Source of the DNA: CAYPAV01 sp964408805
Lineage (GTDB): Bacteria; Pseudomonadota; Alphaproteobacteria; UBA8366
Direction of reading: 5' to 3'
NCBI GenBank assembly: GCA_964408805.1
Contig: CAYPAV010000001.1
Coordinates: 558,001 to 622,000, forward strand
Length of the DNA: 64,000 bases
This document shows positions 33,393 through 42,664 of this stretch, piece by piece (position 1 is the stretch's first letter; each line of letters starts with the position of its first letter). The notes beneath the pieces are model-generated. The model was given only the letters and a program-made list of their open reading frames with translations. It did not search any database and had not been told where the DNA came from. Made by a program: the position numbers and the translations under genes.

Positions 33393-35388
33393 GGCAAAGA
33401 CGGCAAAGAAAAAATCAGGGAAAAAGAAAACCGGGGGCGATCGGCTCCAGTTTCAGGCCGAAGTCGGGCGCCTGTTGGATATCGTGGCGAATTCGCTGTA
33501 CAGCGAAAAGGAAATTTTTCTACGGGAGCTGATCTCGAATGCCTCGGACGCCTGCGACCGGCTGCGCCACGCGGCCCTGACCGCGCCCGATCTGGCCGCC
33601 GGCGACCCCGATTACAAGATCGCCATTACGATCGACCGCGCCGCCAATACCCTGGCCGTCGCCGATAACGGCATCGGCATGAATCGCGACGATCTGGTCG
33701 ACGATCTCGGCACCATCGCGCGCTCGGGCACCGCCGCCTTCATGGGGGCCTTGAAGGAAACGGAAGCGAAATCCGAGGACGGGACCGCCGACGTCAATTT
33801 GATCGGCCAGTTCGGCGTCGGGTTCTATTCCGCCTTCATGGTTGCCGACGAAGTGACGGTGACGACCCGTAAGGCGGGCGAGACGTCGGGCTGGCGCTGG
33901 GTGTCCGACGGCAAGGGCGAATTTACCGTCGAGGCGGCCGACGGCGCGACCCGCGGCACCACCGTTACCATGGTCCTGAAGGACAACGCCGGGGAGTATC
34001 TGGAGCCGGCCCGGATCCGGCATATCGTCAAGACCTATTCGGACCATGTCTCGTTTCCGATCCTCCTTACGGTGCTGGCAACGGGTGACGAGGACGAGGG
34101 CAAGGACGAAACCGAGGACGAGAGCGGGACCGGGGAAGCGGTGACCGACGAGATCGTGAACCAGGCCTCCGCGATCTGGGCCCGTCCCAAGGCCGATATC
34201 GACGAACAGACCCACAAGGAATTCTACCACCACGTCGCCCATGCCATGGACGATCCCTGGCTGACGCTGCATTTCAAGGCCGAGGGGATGATCGAATATA
34301 CGGGGCTGCTCTACGTGCCGACGGCGCGGCCCTTCGACATCTTCCATCCCGAGCGGAAATCCCATGTGAAGCTCTATGTGAAGCGCGTCTTCATTACCGA
34401 CGATTGCGAGGCCCTGCTGCCGTCCTGGCTCCGCTTCCTGCACGGGGTGGTCGATTCCGAGGATTTGCCGCTCAATGTCAGCCGGGAATTGCTGCAGAAC
34501 AATCCGGTGCTGACGCGCATTCGGGCCGGCGTCACCAGCCGCGTGCTGAACGAGCTGACCGCGCGAGCCGAAAAAGATCCAGAGGGCTACGCCGCCTTCT
34601 GGGAGGCCTTCGGCGCCGTCGTCAAGGAAGGTCTCTACGAGGATTTCGAGCACCGCGAGAAACTGCTCGGCCTGGCCCGCTTCAACGGCACGGCCGACGA
34701 CGAGCTGGTCGGCCTGGCCGATTACGTCGGCCGGATGAAGGAGGGCCAGGAGGCGATCTACTACATCACCGCCGACGATCTGGCACAGGCCCGGCGCAGC
34801 CCGCAGCTCGAGGGGTTCCGCGCCAAGGGGATCGAAGTGCTGCTGCTGGCGGATCCGATCGACGAGTTCTGGCTGCCGTCGGTCGGCGTCTACGAGACCA
34901 AGCCCTTCAAATCGGTCACCCGCGGCGGCGCCGACCTCGCCGATATCAAGAGCGAGGACGCGGCGGAGGCCGACGAAAAGAAGGAAGAGCCGAAACCCAC
35001 CGAAGGGCTCGATGCGCTGGTCGCGCTCATAAAGCTCGAGCTCGGCGAGGCGGTAAAGGATGTTCGGCGCTCGGACCGGCTCACCGACAGCGCCGTCTGC
35101 CTGGTCGCCGACGAGGGCGATATCGACATGAACCTGCAGCGCCTCCTGCAACAACATAATCAGCTGGAAAATGCCCTGCCGAGGATCCTCGAGATCAACC
35201 CGACCCATGAGCTGGTGCGCCGCCTCGCGGCCGGGGCTGCCAAGGACGGCGCCCAGGATAGACTGCGCGATGTCGGGTATCTGCTGCTCGATCAGGCGCG
35301 GATCCTGGAGGGCGAGACGGTGCCCGACCCGGTCGCCTACGCCAAGCGCATGACTTCGGTCATGACGGCCGCTTTTGCCGAGGATTAG
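33391..35388 (+). CDS. htpG: Molecular chaperone HtpG (Hsp90)
   Basis: A 665-residue Hsp90. The GHKL ATP site shows ELISNASDACDRLR, VADNGIGM, the lid with GTIARSGT and QFGVGFYSAFMVAD. The middle domain has the SRELLQNNPVL segment and the C-terminal dimerisation domain ends normally. The first 15 residues are Lys-rich (AKTAKKKSGKKKTGG), an unusual lead-in. An acidic stretch near residues 230-250 (DEDEGKDETEDESG) resembles a charged linker that bacterial HtpG normally lacks. The stop overlaps that of the convergent TPR gene by 3 bp. Confidence 0.95.
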   Translation: MAKTAKKKSGKKKTGGDRLQFQAEVGRLLDIVANSLYSEKEIFLRELISNASDACDRLRHAALTAPDLAAGDPDYKIAITIDRAANTLAVADNGIGMNRDDLVDDLGTIARSGTAAFMGALKETEAKSEDGTADVNLIGQFGVGFYSAFMVADEVTVTTRKAGETSGWRWVSDGKGEFTVEAADGATRGTTVTMVLKDNAGEYLEPARIRHIVKTYSDHVSFPILLTVLATGDEDEGKDETEDESGTGEAVTDEIVNQASAIWARPKADIDEQTHKEFYHHVAHAMDDPWLTLHFKAEGMIEYTGLLYVPTARPFDIFHPERKSHVKLYVKRVFITDDCEALLPSWLRFLHGVVDSEDLPLNVSRELLQNNPVLTRIRAGVTSRVLNELTARAEKDPEGYAAFWEAFGAVVKEGLYEDFEHREKLLGLARFNGTADDELVGLADYVGRMKEGQEAIYYITADDLAQARRSPQLEGFRAKGIEVLLLADPIDEFWLPSVGVYETKPFKSVTRGGADLADIKSEDAAEADEKKEEPKPTEGLDALVALIKLELGEAVKDVRRSDRLTDSAVCLVADEGDIDMNLQRLLQQHNQLENALPRILEINPTHELVRRLAAGAAKDGAQDRLRDVGYLLLDQARILEGETVPDPVAYAKRMTSVMTAAFAED

Positions 35389-36896
35389 GCCGACATCAAG
35401 AAGGCCTCGGCATCGTCGAGGAACACCGGATCGTCGAAGATCAGATCTCCCGCCGCGGCCAGCCGCGCGTCGACGGCGCGCCGAAAATCCTTGTCTTGGA
35501 CCAATCGCACCGCAATTCGGGCGTAGCTCTCCGGCGTATCGGCGGCCAGGATATCCGCGAGGGCGGCGTCCATCGCGGGATGGGCCTTGAAGAGATTCTG
35601 CGCCATGAAATAGAGCGCATCTTCGTCGGCGAGACCGAAATCGGCACGGCTTTTCATCGGCTCCGGCCGGGTATGACGATTGTTCGTGAAAGGCGTTCCG
35701 GCGAGCCGGACCAGGGATTCGCCGTACCAGGCATCGGCGTCGGGGGGCTCGGCGGCGGCACAGCTCAGATAGTGATCGATCGCCGCAATCCCGCTCGTCA
35801 CCGGATGTCCGAACGAGCCGCATTGCACCGGAGCCAATCGGGCAAAGGCGAGGAAATAGGTCATCGGGTCCATGCCGATCTCCGGATAGAAGACGAGATC
35901 GGGGGCGGCCGCCGCTATCGTCTCTCGGGCCCGCGCGAGATCAGGTGGGAGGACGGCCGTTTCCCTGGCGCCGGCATCGATCGCCTCCGCCACCGGGTCG
36001 ATCGGCGGCGGCGCCGTCCGGAAAAGGAGGATTTCGCAATCCGCTCGTGCCGCGAGCCGACCGAGGAGGCCCCGCACGAGCCGGCCGATCGAATGGTCGT
36101 GCAGGAATCGCGAGACCACCGCGATCCGCCGAGGTCCGGGGGGTCTGTCCTCCCCTTCGCAATGGAACGCGGTCCAGGCAAGGCCGGGGCAGGCGGTGAG
36201 ATAGAGCTTTCCCAACCGACGTTGCAGGCCGCTGTCCTCGATCCCATGATAGGCCAGGAAAAACCGGTTTCCCGGCGCTTCGACAAGGGGATTTTCGAGC
36301 GGCGGCGGGTCGGCTTCGAGCGCCGCCAGGGCGCGCTCGTAATCGCGGCGCGCCGCCTCGTAGGACGCGGCATCGGTCGCGATCACCGGTAGCATCAGGT
36401 CGCGGCGAAAGCGGAACCCCTCGGGGGCGCCGTGCGCCAGCCCTTCGTCATACGCCGCCCGCGCCGCCGCCAGGTCGCCCCGCGCGGCCAGCGTGTTCGC
36501 CTTGTTCACATGCGGCAGGTACCAATCCGGGCGCGCCGCCGCCGCCGCCTCGTAATGCGCGAGGGCGGCCGCGTAGTCTCTTCCCTCGCCGAGCAGATTG
36601 GCGATGTTGAGGTGGCTTTCGGCATCGCCGGGATCGATTTCAAGGGCGCGTCGGTAACCGACCAAGGCCTGGTCGGGATTGCCGAGCCGGCGCAGCATGT
36701 CGGCCAGACCCCGCGCCGCATCGCCGCAATTGGGATCGAGCGCCGCCGCGCGACCGTAATGGCGAAGGGCGGCCCGGGCATCGTCGAGTTCCCGGCAAAG
36801 TTCCGCGAGTGCCAGGATTTCGGCCGCGTCCAGCGTCTCCAGACGCGCTTCGAATGCCCGCCGCGCCGCTTCCAACCGCTCTTGCGCCGCGGCCAT
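35385..36896 (-). CDS. TPR protein with GT41-like domain lacking the donor-binding segment
   Basis: A 503-residue protein: an N-terminal TPR array (about residues 15-170, xNIANLLGEGRDYxxAL) and a C-terminal domain related to SPINDLY/GT41-type transferases (RIAVVSRFLHDHSIGRLVRGLL, DLVFYPEIGMDPMTYFLAFARLAPVQCGSFGHPVTSG). After MAQNLFKAHPAMDAALADILAAD the chain runs straight into TPESYARIAVRL. In the two complete paralogues at 14.7-18.8 kb about 105 residues, including the DPFxxGG and D/E-LWMG-PVV motifs, stand between the matching points. The enzyme is therefore probably inactive or uses another mechanism. Start at 36896 has AGGA 8 bases upstream. Confidence 0.8.
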   Translation of the reverse strand: MAAAQERLEAARRAFEARLETLDAAEILALAELCRELDDARAALRHYGRAAALDPNCGDAARGLADMLRRLGNPDQALVGYRRALEIDPGDAESHLNIANLLGEGRDYAAALAHYEAAAAARPDWYLPHVNKANTLAARGDLAAARAAYDEGLAHGAPEGFRFRRDLMLPVIATDAASYEAARRDYERALAALEADPPPLENPLVEAPGNRFFLAYHGIEDSGLQRRLGKLYLTACPGLAWTAFHCEGEDRPPGPRRIAVVSRFLHDHSIGRLVRGLLGRLAARADCEILLFRTAPPPIDPVAEAIDAGARETAVLPPDLARARETIAAAAPDLVFYPEIGMDPMTYFLAFARLAPVQCGSFGHPVTSGIAAIDHYLSCAAAEPPDADAWYGESLVRLAGTPFTNNRHTRPEPMKSRADFGLADEDALYFMAQNLFKAHPAMDAALADILAADTPESYARIAVRLVQDKDFRRAVDARLAAAGDLIFDDPVFLDDAEAFLMSA

Positions 36897-37012
36897 CAAT
36901 CCTCGCCGTCCATCCTGTTCATCGGAAATCGACCAAAGCAAAATTTCGTGCGCTTCGCTAATGAATTCGTTAAAGTCCGTCGCCCGATCTTGGAAGTGGA
37001 GTGCCGATCGAC

Positions 37013-38302
37013 ATGAGCACGATCGCCGCAATGCCGGAACAGGAATTGACCGTCGAGGAGGTGGTGCATCGCATTGCCGCCGCGGCGCGTGAGGCCGGTC
37101 GCCAGCTCGGCGAGGTCGATGGCGACGCGCGCAATGCCGCACTTGAAGCCGGCGCCGTGGCGATCCGATCCGCGCAGGGCGCGATCGAGGCGGCAAATGC
37201 ACAGGACATGGAGTTCGCGCGAGAGAAGGGCTTGAACGCCGCCATGTTGGATCGCCTGCTGTTGACCGAGGACCGGATCGAGGCAATGGCCGCCGGGTTG
37301 GAGGCGATCGTCAAGTTGCCCGATCCGCTCGGCCAGGTTATCGACGAATGGGATCGGCCGAATGGTCTGAATATCGCGCGCGTCAGGGTGCCGCTCGGTG
37401 TCATCGGGATCATCTATGAATCGCGGCCGAACGTGACCGCCGACGCGGGTGCGCTTTGTCTTAAATCTGGCAATGCCGCGATCCTCAGGGGCGGTTCGGA
37501 AAGCCTGCATTCCTCGGGCGTGATTGCCGGATGCCTGCAGGAAGGCCTCCGCGCCGTTGGCCTGCCCCCTGAAGCCGTGCAGCCGATCCCGACCCGCGAC
37601 CGGGCCGCGGTCGGCGCCATGCTGGGCCTGTCCGAGCTGATCGATTTCATCGTGCCGCGCGGCGGCCGGTCGCTGATCGAGCGGGTGATGGCCGAGTCGC
37701 GTATCCCGGTGATCGCGCATCTCGACGGGATCTGCCATGTCTATGTGCACGAAGCCGCCGATCCGGCGATGGCCCGCGAGATCACGCTGAACGCCAAGAT
37801 GCGTCGCACCGGCATCTGCGGCGCCGCGGAGACGCTGCTGATCGACCGCGCGGTCGCCGCCGAACAGCTTCCCGGCATCGTCGAGGATCTGGCCGCCGCG
37901 GGCTGTGAAGTGCGCGGCGACGAGTCAGCCCAGGCCGTCGATGGCCGGGTCGTGCCGGCGAATGCGGCGGATTGGGAGACCGAGTATCTCGACGCCATCA
38001 TTTCGGTCCGCGTAGTCGATGGCATCGACGCCGCGATCGAACACATCGCGCGGCATGGCTCGAATCATACGGAATCGATCATCACGGCGGACACGGCTGC
38101 GGCCGAACGATTCCTCGCCCGCGTCGATAGCGCCATCGTCCTGCACAACGCCTCGACCCAGTACGCCGATGGCGGCGAGTTCGGCATGGGGGCGGAAATC
38201 GGCATCTCGACCGGCAAGCTGCACGCGCGCGGCCCGGTCGGCGCCGAGCAGCTCACCAGCTATAAATACGTCGTTCGCGGCGATGGGCAGTGCCGGCCGT
38301 AA
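37013..38302 (+). CDS. proA: Gamma-glutamyl phosphate reductase
   Basis: A 429-residue NADPH-dependent enzyme, second step of proline synthesis from glutamate. Landmarks are [43 protein letters not shown] and the catalytic cysteine in [17 protein letters not shown]. ProB, which supplies its unstable substrate and usually precedes proA in alphaproteobacteria, is not in the window. GGAG lies about 11 bases before ATG 37013. nadD follows 100 bp downstream. Confidence 0.95.
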   Translation: MSTIAAMPEQELTVEEVVHRIAAAAREAGRQLGEVDGDARNAALEAGAVAIRSAQGAIEAANAQDMEFAREKGLNAAMLDRLLLTEDRIEAMAAGLEAIVKLPDPLGQVIDEWDRPNGLNIARVRVPLGVIGIIYESRPNVTADAGALCLKSGNAAILRGGSESLHSSGVIAGCLQEGLRAVGLPPEAVQPIPTRDRAAVGAMLGLSELIDFIVPRGGRSLIERVMAESRIPVIAHLDGICHVYVHEAADPAMAREITLNAKMRRTGICGAAETLLIDRAVAAEQLPGIVEDLAAAGCEVRGDESAQAVDGRVVPANAADWETEYLDAIISVRVVDGIDAAIEHIARHGSNHTESIITADTAAAERFLARVDSAIVLHNASTQYADGGEFGMGAEIGISTGKLHARGPVGAEQLTSYKYVVRGDGQCRP

Positions 38303-38402
38303 GGCACTTTTTCACGGATCATCCGAACATGTCTCGATCGCTCAAGCGGGATTGGAAGCCGCCGGTTTCGGCCAATCGGACCGGTTCAAGGGGGGAGGCG
38401 CG

Positions 38403-38987
38403 ATGACACGCCGCCGCGCGGTCGGCCTTCTCGGCGGTTCCTTCAATCCCGCCCATGAAGGTCATCGGATGATCAGTCTGATTGCGTTGAAGCGCCTCAA
38501 ACTGGACGAAGTGTGGTGGCTCGTTTCGCCGCAGAACCCCCTGAAATCGCCGGACGGCATGGCGCCCTTCGAGGACCGCCTGGCGGATGCGTCGGCGGTG
38601 GCCCGGCATCGCCGCATCCATGTCAGCGATATCGAGGCGCGGTTGGGCACGCATTACACGGTGGACACGCTCCGCCGGCTGACCGTGAAGCGGCCGCGCC
38701 ATGCCTTCGTCTGGCTGATGGGGGCCGACAATTTGATCCAGTTCCCGGCTTGGCGGGGCTGGCGGACGATCTTCGAGACCGTGCCCATTGCGGTTTTCGA
38801 CCGGCCATCCTATTCTTTCAAGGCTCTGGCGGGGATTGCCGCGACTCGATATTCGGGCCGGCGGTTGCCGGAAAGAGCGGCGCCCAGCCTGGCACGAAGA
38901 CAATCCCCAGCCTGGGTGTTCCTGCACAGTCGGCTCAACCCGGTCTCCGCGACCGAAATTCGCGGGCAAGGGGCCGTCGAAGGATAG
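38403..38987 (+). CDS. nadD: Nicotinate-nucleotide adenylyltransferase
   Basis: A 194-residue enzyme forming deamido-NAD from nicotinate mononucleotide and ATP. The nucleotidyltransferase HxGH site is in LLGGSFNPAHEGHRM (residues 9-23), with WWLVSPQNPLK, WLMGADNLIQFPAW and the C-terminal NPVSATEIRGQG (the ISxTxIR motif). A strong GGGGGGAGG ribosome-binding site precedes ATG 38403. proA-nadD-rsfS-rlmH is a conserved alphaproteobacterial order. Confidence 0.94.
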   Translation: MTRRRAVGLLGGSFNPAHEGHRMISLIALKRLKLDEVWWLVSPQNPLKSPDGMAPFEDRLADASAVARHRRIHVSDIEARLGTHYTVDTLRRLTVKRPRHAFVWLMGADNLIQFPAWRGWRTIFETVPIAVFDRPSYSFKALAGIAATRYSGRRLPERAAPSLARRQSPAWVFLHSRLNPVSATEIRGQGAVEG

Positions 38988-39042
38988 ACGGGGTTCGGAC
39001 CCCGGAAGGTATGCCAATGCAACGCAGCGCGAGGGACTGACC

Positions 39043-39426
39043 ATAACCACAGAAATCCCCACGCCGAAGACGCCCGACTCCCTTCTCGACCTCATTCTAA
39101 CGTCGCTCGATGACGACAAGGCCATCGACGTCGCCACCATCGACTTGGCGGGCAAGAGCAGCATCGCCGATTTCATGGTGGTCGCCTCCGGCAACAGCGT
39201 TCGCCAGGTAAGCGCGATGACCGATCATCTCCGCGAAAAACTGAAGAAGGTCGGCATGAAGGGGATCGCCGTCGAAGGGGCGGAAAACTGCGACTGGGTT
39301 CTGATTGATGGCGGTGATGTGATCGTCCATCTGTTCCGGCCCGAGGTTCGCGCCTTTTATAACATCGAGAAGCTTTGGAGCGACGCGCTGCCGGAAGGAA
39401 TCGACCGGAACGCGGCGCAACTCTGA
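39043..39426 (+). CDS. rsfS: Ribosomal silencing factor RsfS, apparent ATA start
   Basis: About 127 residues of the Iojap/RsfS family, which binds ribosomal protein L14 (uL14) and blocks subunit joining. Diagnostic segments are LDLILTSLDDDKAIDVATIDLAGKSSIADFMVVASG, GAENCDWVLIDGGDVIVHLF and PEVRAFYNIEKLW. No ATG, GTG or TTG exists in frame near the expected N-terminus. ATA at 39043, eight bases after GAGG, would give the normal-looking start ITTEIPTPKTPDSLL; CTG 39037 is another option but sits too close to the GAGG. Confidence 0.88.
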   Translation: MTTEIPTPKTPDSLLDLILTSLDDDKAIDVATIDLAGKSSIADFMVVASGNSVRQVSAMTDHLREKLKKVGMKGIAVEGAENCDWVLIDGGDVIVHLFRPEVRAFYNIEKLWSDALPEGIDRNAAQL

Positions 39427-39435
39427 TGCGCTGAC

Positions 39436-39891
39436 TTGCGGTACCACCTGCTCGTCATCGCCCGCCTCAGGAAAGGCCCGGAACGCGATCTCTACGACGA
39501 TTACGCGCGGCGCATCAGAATTCCCATCGACCTCCGTGAATTCGAGGATAAGGGCCGCGCCGATAAGGGGCGCCGAGGCCGCGAGAGCGACTCGCTGCTC
39601 GAGGCGATTCCGGCGGGGGCGACAGTGGTGGCGCTCGACGAACGCGGGCGCGATTTGACCAGCGTGGAATTCGCCGGGCGCCTCGGCCGCTGGCGCGACG
39701 AGGGCGGCGCCGATATCGCCTTTCTGATCGGCGGGGCCGATGGGCTCGACGAGCGCGTTCGCGATCGCGCGGACCTGACGCTCGCGCTCGGACGCTTGAC
39801 CTGGCCGCATCTTATGACCCGCGTCCTGCTGGTCGAGCAGATCTACCGGGCGCAGGAAATCCTCGCCGGGCATCCCTACCATCGGGCCTGA
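39436..39891 (+). CDS. rlmH: 23S rRNA pseudouridine1915 N3-methyltransferase
   Basis: A 151-residue SPOUT methyltransferase acting on helix 69 of 23S rRNA in assembled ribosomes. It has the FLIGGADGLDERVRDRADLTLALGRLTWPHLMTRVLLVEQIYRA region, which forms the trefoil knot and SAM pocket, and the final GHPYHRA. The start is TTG 39436, just 9 bp after the rsfS stop; no better codon fits the family N-terminus (LRYHLLVIARLRKGPE). Confidence 0.93.
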   Translation: MRYHLLVIARLRKGPERDLYDDYARRIRIPIDLREFEDKGRADKGRRGRESDSLLEAIPAGATVVALDERGRDLTSVEFAGRLGRWRDEGGADIAFLIGGADGLDERVRDRADLTLALGRLTWPHLMTRVLLVEQIYRAQEILAGHPYHRA

Positions 39892-39933
39892 AATGTGGAT
39901 TAAATCAACCGTATTCCCTAGAATGCCGCCACC

Positions 39934-41490
39934 ATGAGCCAAGTCGACAGACCGAAACCCGTCATTCTTTGTGTCCTTGACGGCTGGGGCGACGGCGAGG
40001 CGGGCGAAAGCAACGCGATCGCCCGCGCCGAAACGCCGATCTGGGACGCGCTGCGGGCGGATTGTCCCGGTGCCCGGCTCGACGCCTCCGAACATCACGT
40101 CGGCCTACCGGCGGGGCAGATGGGAAATTCCGAGGTCGGCCATATGAACCTCGGCGCCGGCCGCATCGTCTTGCAGGACCTGCCGCGGATCGACCAGGCG
40201 ATCGCCGACGGATCGCTGGCCGCCAATCCTCGGCTCGCGGATTTCACGGCGGCCTTGCGCGAGAGCGGCGGTACGGCGCATTTGATGGGGCTTCTGTCGC
40301 CGGGCGGCGTGCATTCGCACCAGGCGCAGATGGCCTTCCTGGCCCGGCAATTGTCCGAGGCGGGTATTCCGGTCGCGGTTCATGCCTTTCTCGACGGCCG
40401 CGATACGCCGCCCTCCAGCGGGGCCGTCTATATGCGAACCTTTCTCGATCAATCCGGCGGCGCCACGGTCGCGACGGTTTCGGGGCGATTCCACGCGATG
40501 GATCGGGACAAGCGGTGGGACCGGATCGCGGGCGCCTACTCACCGCTGGTCGAGGGCACGGCCGCGCGTGCGGCGGATCCGGTGGCGGCAATCGAGGCGG
40601 CTTACGAAAAGGGCGAGACCGACGAGTTCATGACGCCGACCGTGATCGGCGATTTTGCCGGGATGCGGGACGGTGACGGTCTGCTGATGGCTAATTTCCG
40701 CGCCGATCGGGCGCGTGAAATCCTGGCGGCCTTGCTCGATCCCACCTTTGACGGCTTCGATCGACCGCGCCGCGTCGCGTTCGCGGCCGCCCTCGGCATG
40801 GTGGAATATGCGGAGATCCTGAACCCATTCATGGAGACGTTGTTCCCGCCGGTCGAGCTGCGTCGAGTCTTGGGCGAAATCGTATCCGGCGCCGGCCTGT
40901 CCCAGCTTCGCATCGCCGAGACAGAGAAATACGCCCACGTCACCTTCTTCTTCAACGGCGGCCGGGAAGCGGTCTTCGAGGGGGAGGACCGTATCCTGGT
41001 CGCGTCGCCGAAGGTCGCGACCTACGACCTGCAGCCGGAGATGTCGGCGCCCGAGGTGACCGATAATCTGGTCGAGGCGATCGGATCGGGCCGGTTCGAT
41101 TTCGTCCTCGTCAATTACGCCAATACCGACATGGTGGGGCATACCGGTAAGATCGACGCGGCGATCGAGGCCGTGGAGGCGGTCGATGCCTGTCTCGGTC
41201 GGCTTCGCGACGCGGTCGACGCGGCGGGCGGCGTTCTCCTGATTACCGCCGATCACGGCAATGCCGAGAAAATGGTCGATCAAGGGACCGGCGAGACCCA
41301 TACCGCGCATACGCGGAACCCCGTCCCCGCCCTCCTCTTTGGCGCGACGGCGGATCAGGTGACACTGCGCGATGGTTGTCTCGCCGATGTGGCGCCTACC
41401 TTGCTGGCCTTGATGGGATTGGCGCAGCCGGCCGAGATGACCGGCCGGTCGCTCCTGGCGCCGCTGGAGGGAAGACGTGCGACGGGGTAA
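39934..41490 (+). CDS. gpmI: 2,3-bisphosphoglycerate-independent phosphoglycerate mutase
   Basis: A 518-residue glycolytic enzyme with two Mn ions. The N-terminal VILCVLDGWGDGE, catalytic serine in GNSEVGHMNLGAGR, HAFLDGRDTPP, NYANTDMVGHTG and LLITADHGNAEKM metal motifs are all present. The stop lies inside the coding sequence of the following EnvC-like gene, whose ATG-equivalent start (GTG 41477) overlaps by 14 bp, so the two are translationally linked. Confidence 0.95.
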   Translation: MSQVDRPKPVILCVLDGWGDGEAGESNAIARAETPIWDALRADCPGARLDASEHHVGLPAGQMGNSEVGHMNLGAGRIVLQDLPRIDQAIADGSLAANPRLADFTAALRESGGTAHLMGLLSPGGVHSHQAQMAFLARQLSEAGIPVAVHAFLDGRDTPPSSGAVYMRTFLDQSGGATVATVSGRFHAMDRDKRWDRIAGAYSPLVEGTAARAADPVAAIEAAYEKGETDEFMTPTVIGDFAGMRDGDGLLMANFRADRAREILAALLDPTFDGFDRPRRVAFAAALGMVEYAEILNPFMETLFPPVELRRVLGEIVSGAGLSQLRIAETEKYAHVTFFFNGGREAVFEGEDRILVASPKVATYDLQPEMSAPEVTDNLVEAIGSGRFDFVLVNYANTDMVGHTGKIDAAIEAVEAVDACLGRLRDAVDAAGGVLLITADHGNAEKMVDQGTGETHTAHTRNPVPALLFGATADQVTLRDGCLADVAPTLLALMGLAQPAEMTGRSLLAPLEGRRATG

Positions 41491-42664
41491 TCTTCCGGGC
41501 TTTTTCACCGCCGCGGTCGTGGCCGTCTGCCTGGTCGGTACGCCCTCATCGGCGCGCGCCCAGGACAAGAAAGAGCTGAAACGCATTGAACGTCAGATCG
41601 ACGCGGGCCGCGCCGCGCGGAAGGCCTTGACGCGAAAGGGCGCTAATCTGACCAAGGACATGACCAAGCTTCGCCGGGACATCATTCGCGCGGCCCGCGC
41701 GGCGCAGGCGCGCGAGACGCTTTTGACCAAGCTCGAGGGTAAAATTCCCGAACTCAAGGCGGAATCGGAGCGGCGGGCGAAGATCCTGGTCGCGCGGCGC
41801 CGGCAGCTGGCGGGAACGCTCGGCGCCTTGCAGCGGCTATCGCGAAATCCGCCACAGGCATTTCTGCTGTCCGGCGCTCCGCCGATTGAGGTTGTGCGGA
41901 ATTCGATGCTGCTGAGGGCCGCCCTACCGAGTTTGAAATCCCGCGCCGAGTCACTGCGGGCGGAGATCAACGACCTGGATCGCGTCCGCGGCGAGCTCGC
42001 CTCGCGGCAACGGAAAATCAAGGTGGCGAACACGGCACTCGCCGGCGAGCGGCGGCGACTCAACGTGCTGCTCGGCCAAAAAGCCAAGCGGAAGCGGCGG
42101 ACCGCCAAGGCGTCGCGCCGGCTCGATGTGCGACTGGCCCGGCTGACGGACAAGGCGCGCTCGTTGCGGGAGCTGTTTCGGCGGCTCGAAAAGCGGGTCG
42201 CGCCGCCGCCCGACCCGGCACCGCGCGCCGATCCGGCCGAGCGGCCCGCCGGCATCCAGCAGACACCGACCCCCGGTACGATGACCTTGCCGGCCAGCGG
42301 GACGGTGGTTGAACGCTATGGCGGCAGCACCGGACTGGGCAATACGTCCAAGGGAGCGACCTTCCTAACCCGTGCCGGCGCACAGGTCGTGGCCCCGTTC
42401 GACGGCCGGGTGATGTTCGCGGGGCCGTTTCGCGGTTACGGGCAAATCTTGATCATCGAGCATGGTGCCGCATATCATACGCTTCTCGCCGGGTTACGGC
42501 GGCTTGACGTCAAGCTAGGCCAATGGCTTCTTGCCGGCGAGCCGGTCGGCGTAATGGGTACAAGTGAGAGCGGTCCGCGCCTTTACGTCGAATTGCGACA
42601 GGCGGGCCGTCCTATCAATCCGCTTCCGTGGTTCGCGGCGGTCAACGACAAGGTGCGTGGATGA
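41477..42664 (+). CDS. EnvC-like murein hydrolase activator (degenerate LytM/M23 domain)
   Basis: A 395-residue exported protein. A signal peptide (FFTAAVVAVCLVGTPSSARA) is followed by a long Arg/Lys-rich coiled-coil (about 30-235) and a C-terminal LytM fold (about 270-390: GTVVERYGGSTGLGNTSKGATFLT, then VVAPFDGRVMFAG and IIEHGAAYHTLLAGL). The zinc ligands are incomplete: the first His-x-x-x-Asp reads as SKGATFLT and the last HxH reads LYVEL. Like EnvC it should activate amidases rather than cut peptidoglycan. It overlaps gpmI upstream and the ctpA start (ATGA) downstream. Confidence 0.85.
   Translation: MRRGNLPGFFTAAVVAVCLVGTPSSARAQDKKELKRIERQIDAGRAARKALTRKGANLTKDMTKLRRDIIRAARAAQARETLLTKLEGKIPELKAESERRAKILVARRRQLAGTLGALQRLSRNPPQAFLLSGAPPIEVVRNSMLLRAALPSLKSRAESLRAEINDLDRVRGELASRQRKIKVANTALAGERRRLNVLLGQKAKRKRRTAKASRRLDVRLARLTDKARSLRELFRRLEKRVAPPPDPAPRADPAERPAGIQQTPTPGTMTLPASGTVVERYGGSTGLGNTSKGATFLTRAGAQVVAPFDGRVMFAGPFRGYGQILIIEHGAAYHTLLAGLRRLDVKLGQWLLAGEPVGVMGTSESGPRLYVELRQAGRPINPLPWFAAVNDKVRG

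Noticed and set aside
33520..35823. Open frame of 767 codons antisense to htpG
   Set aside because: htpG is certain, and the opposite frame shows no motif or ribosome-binding site.
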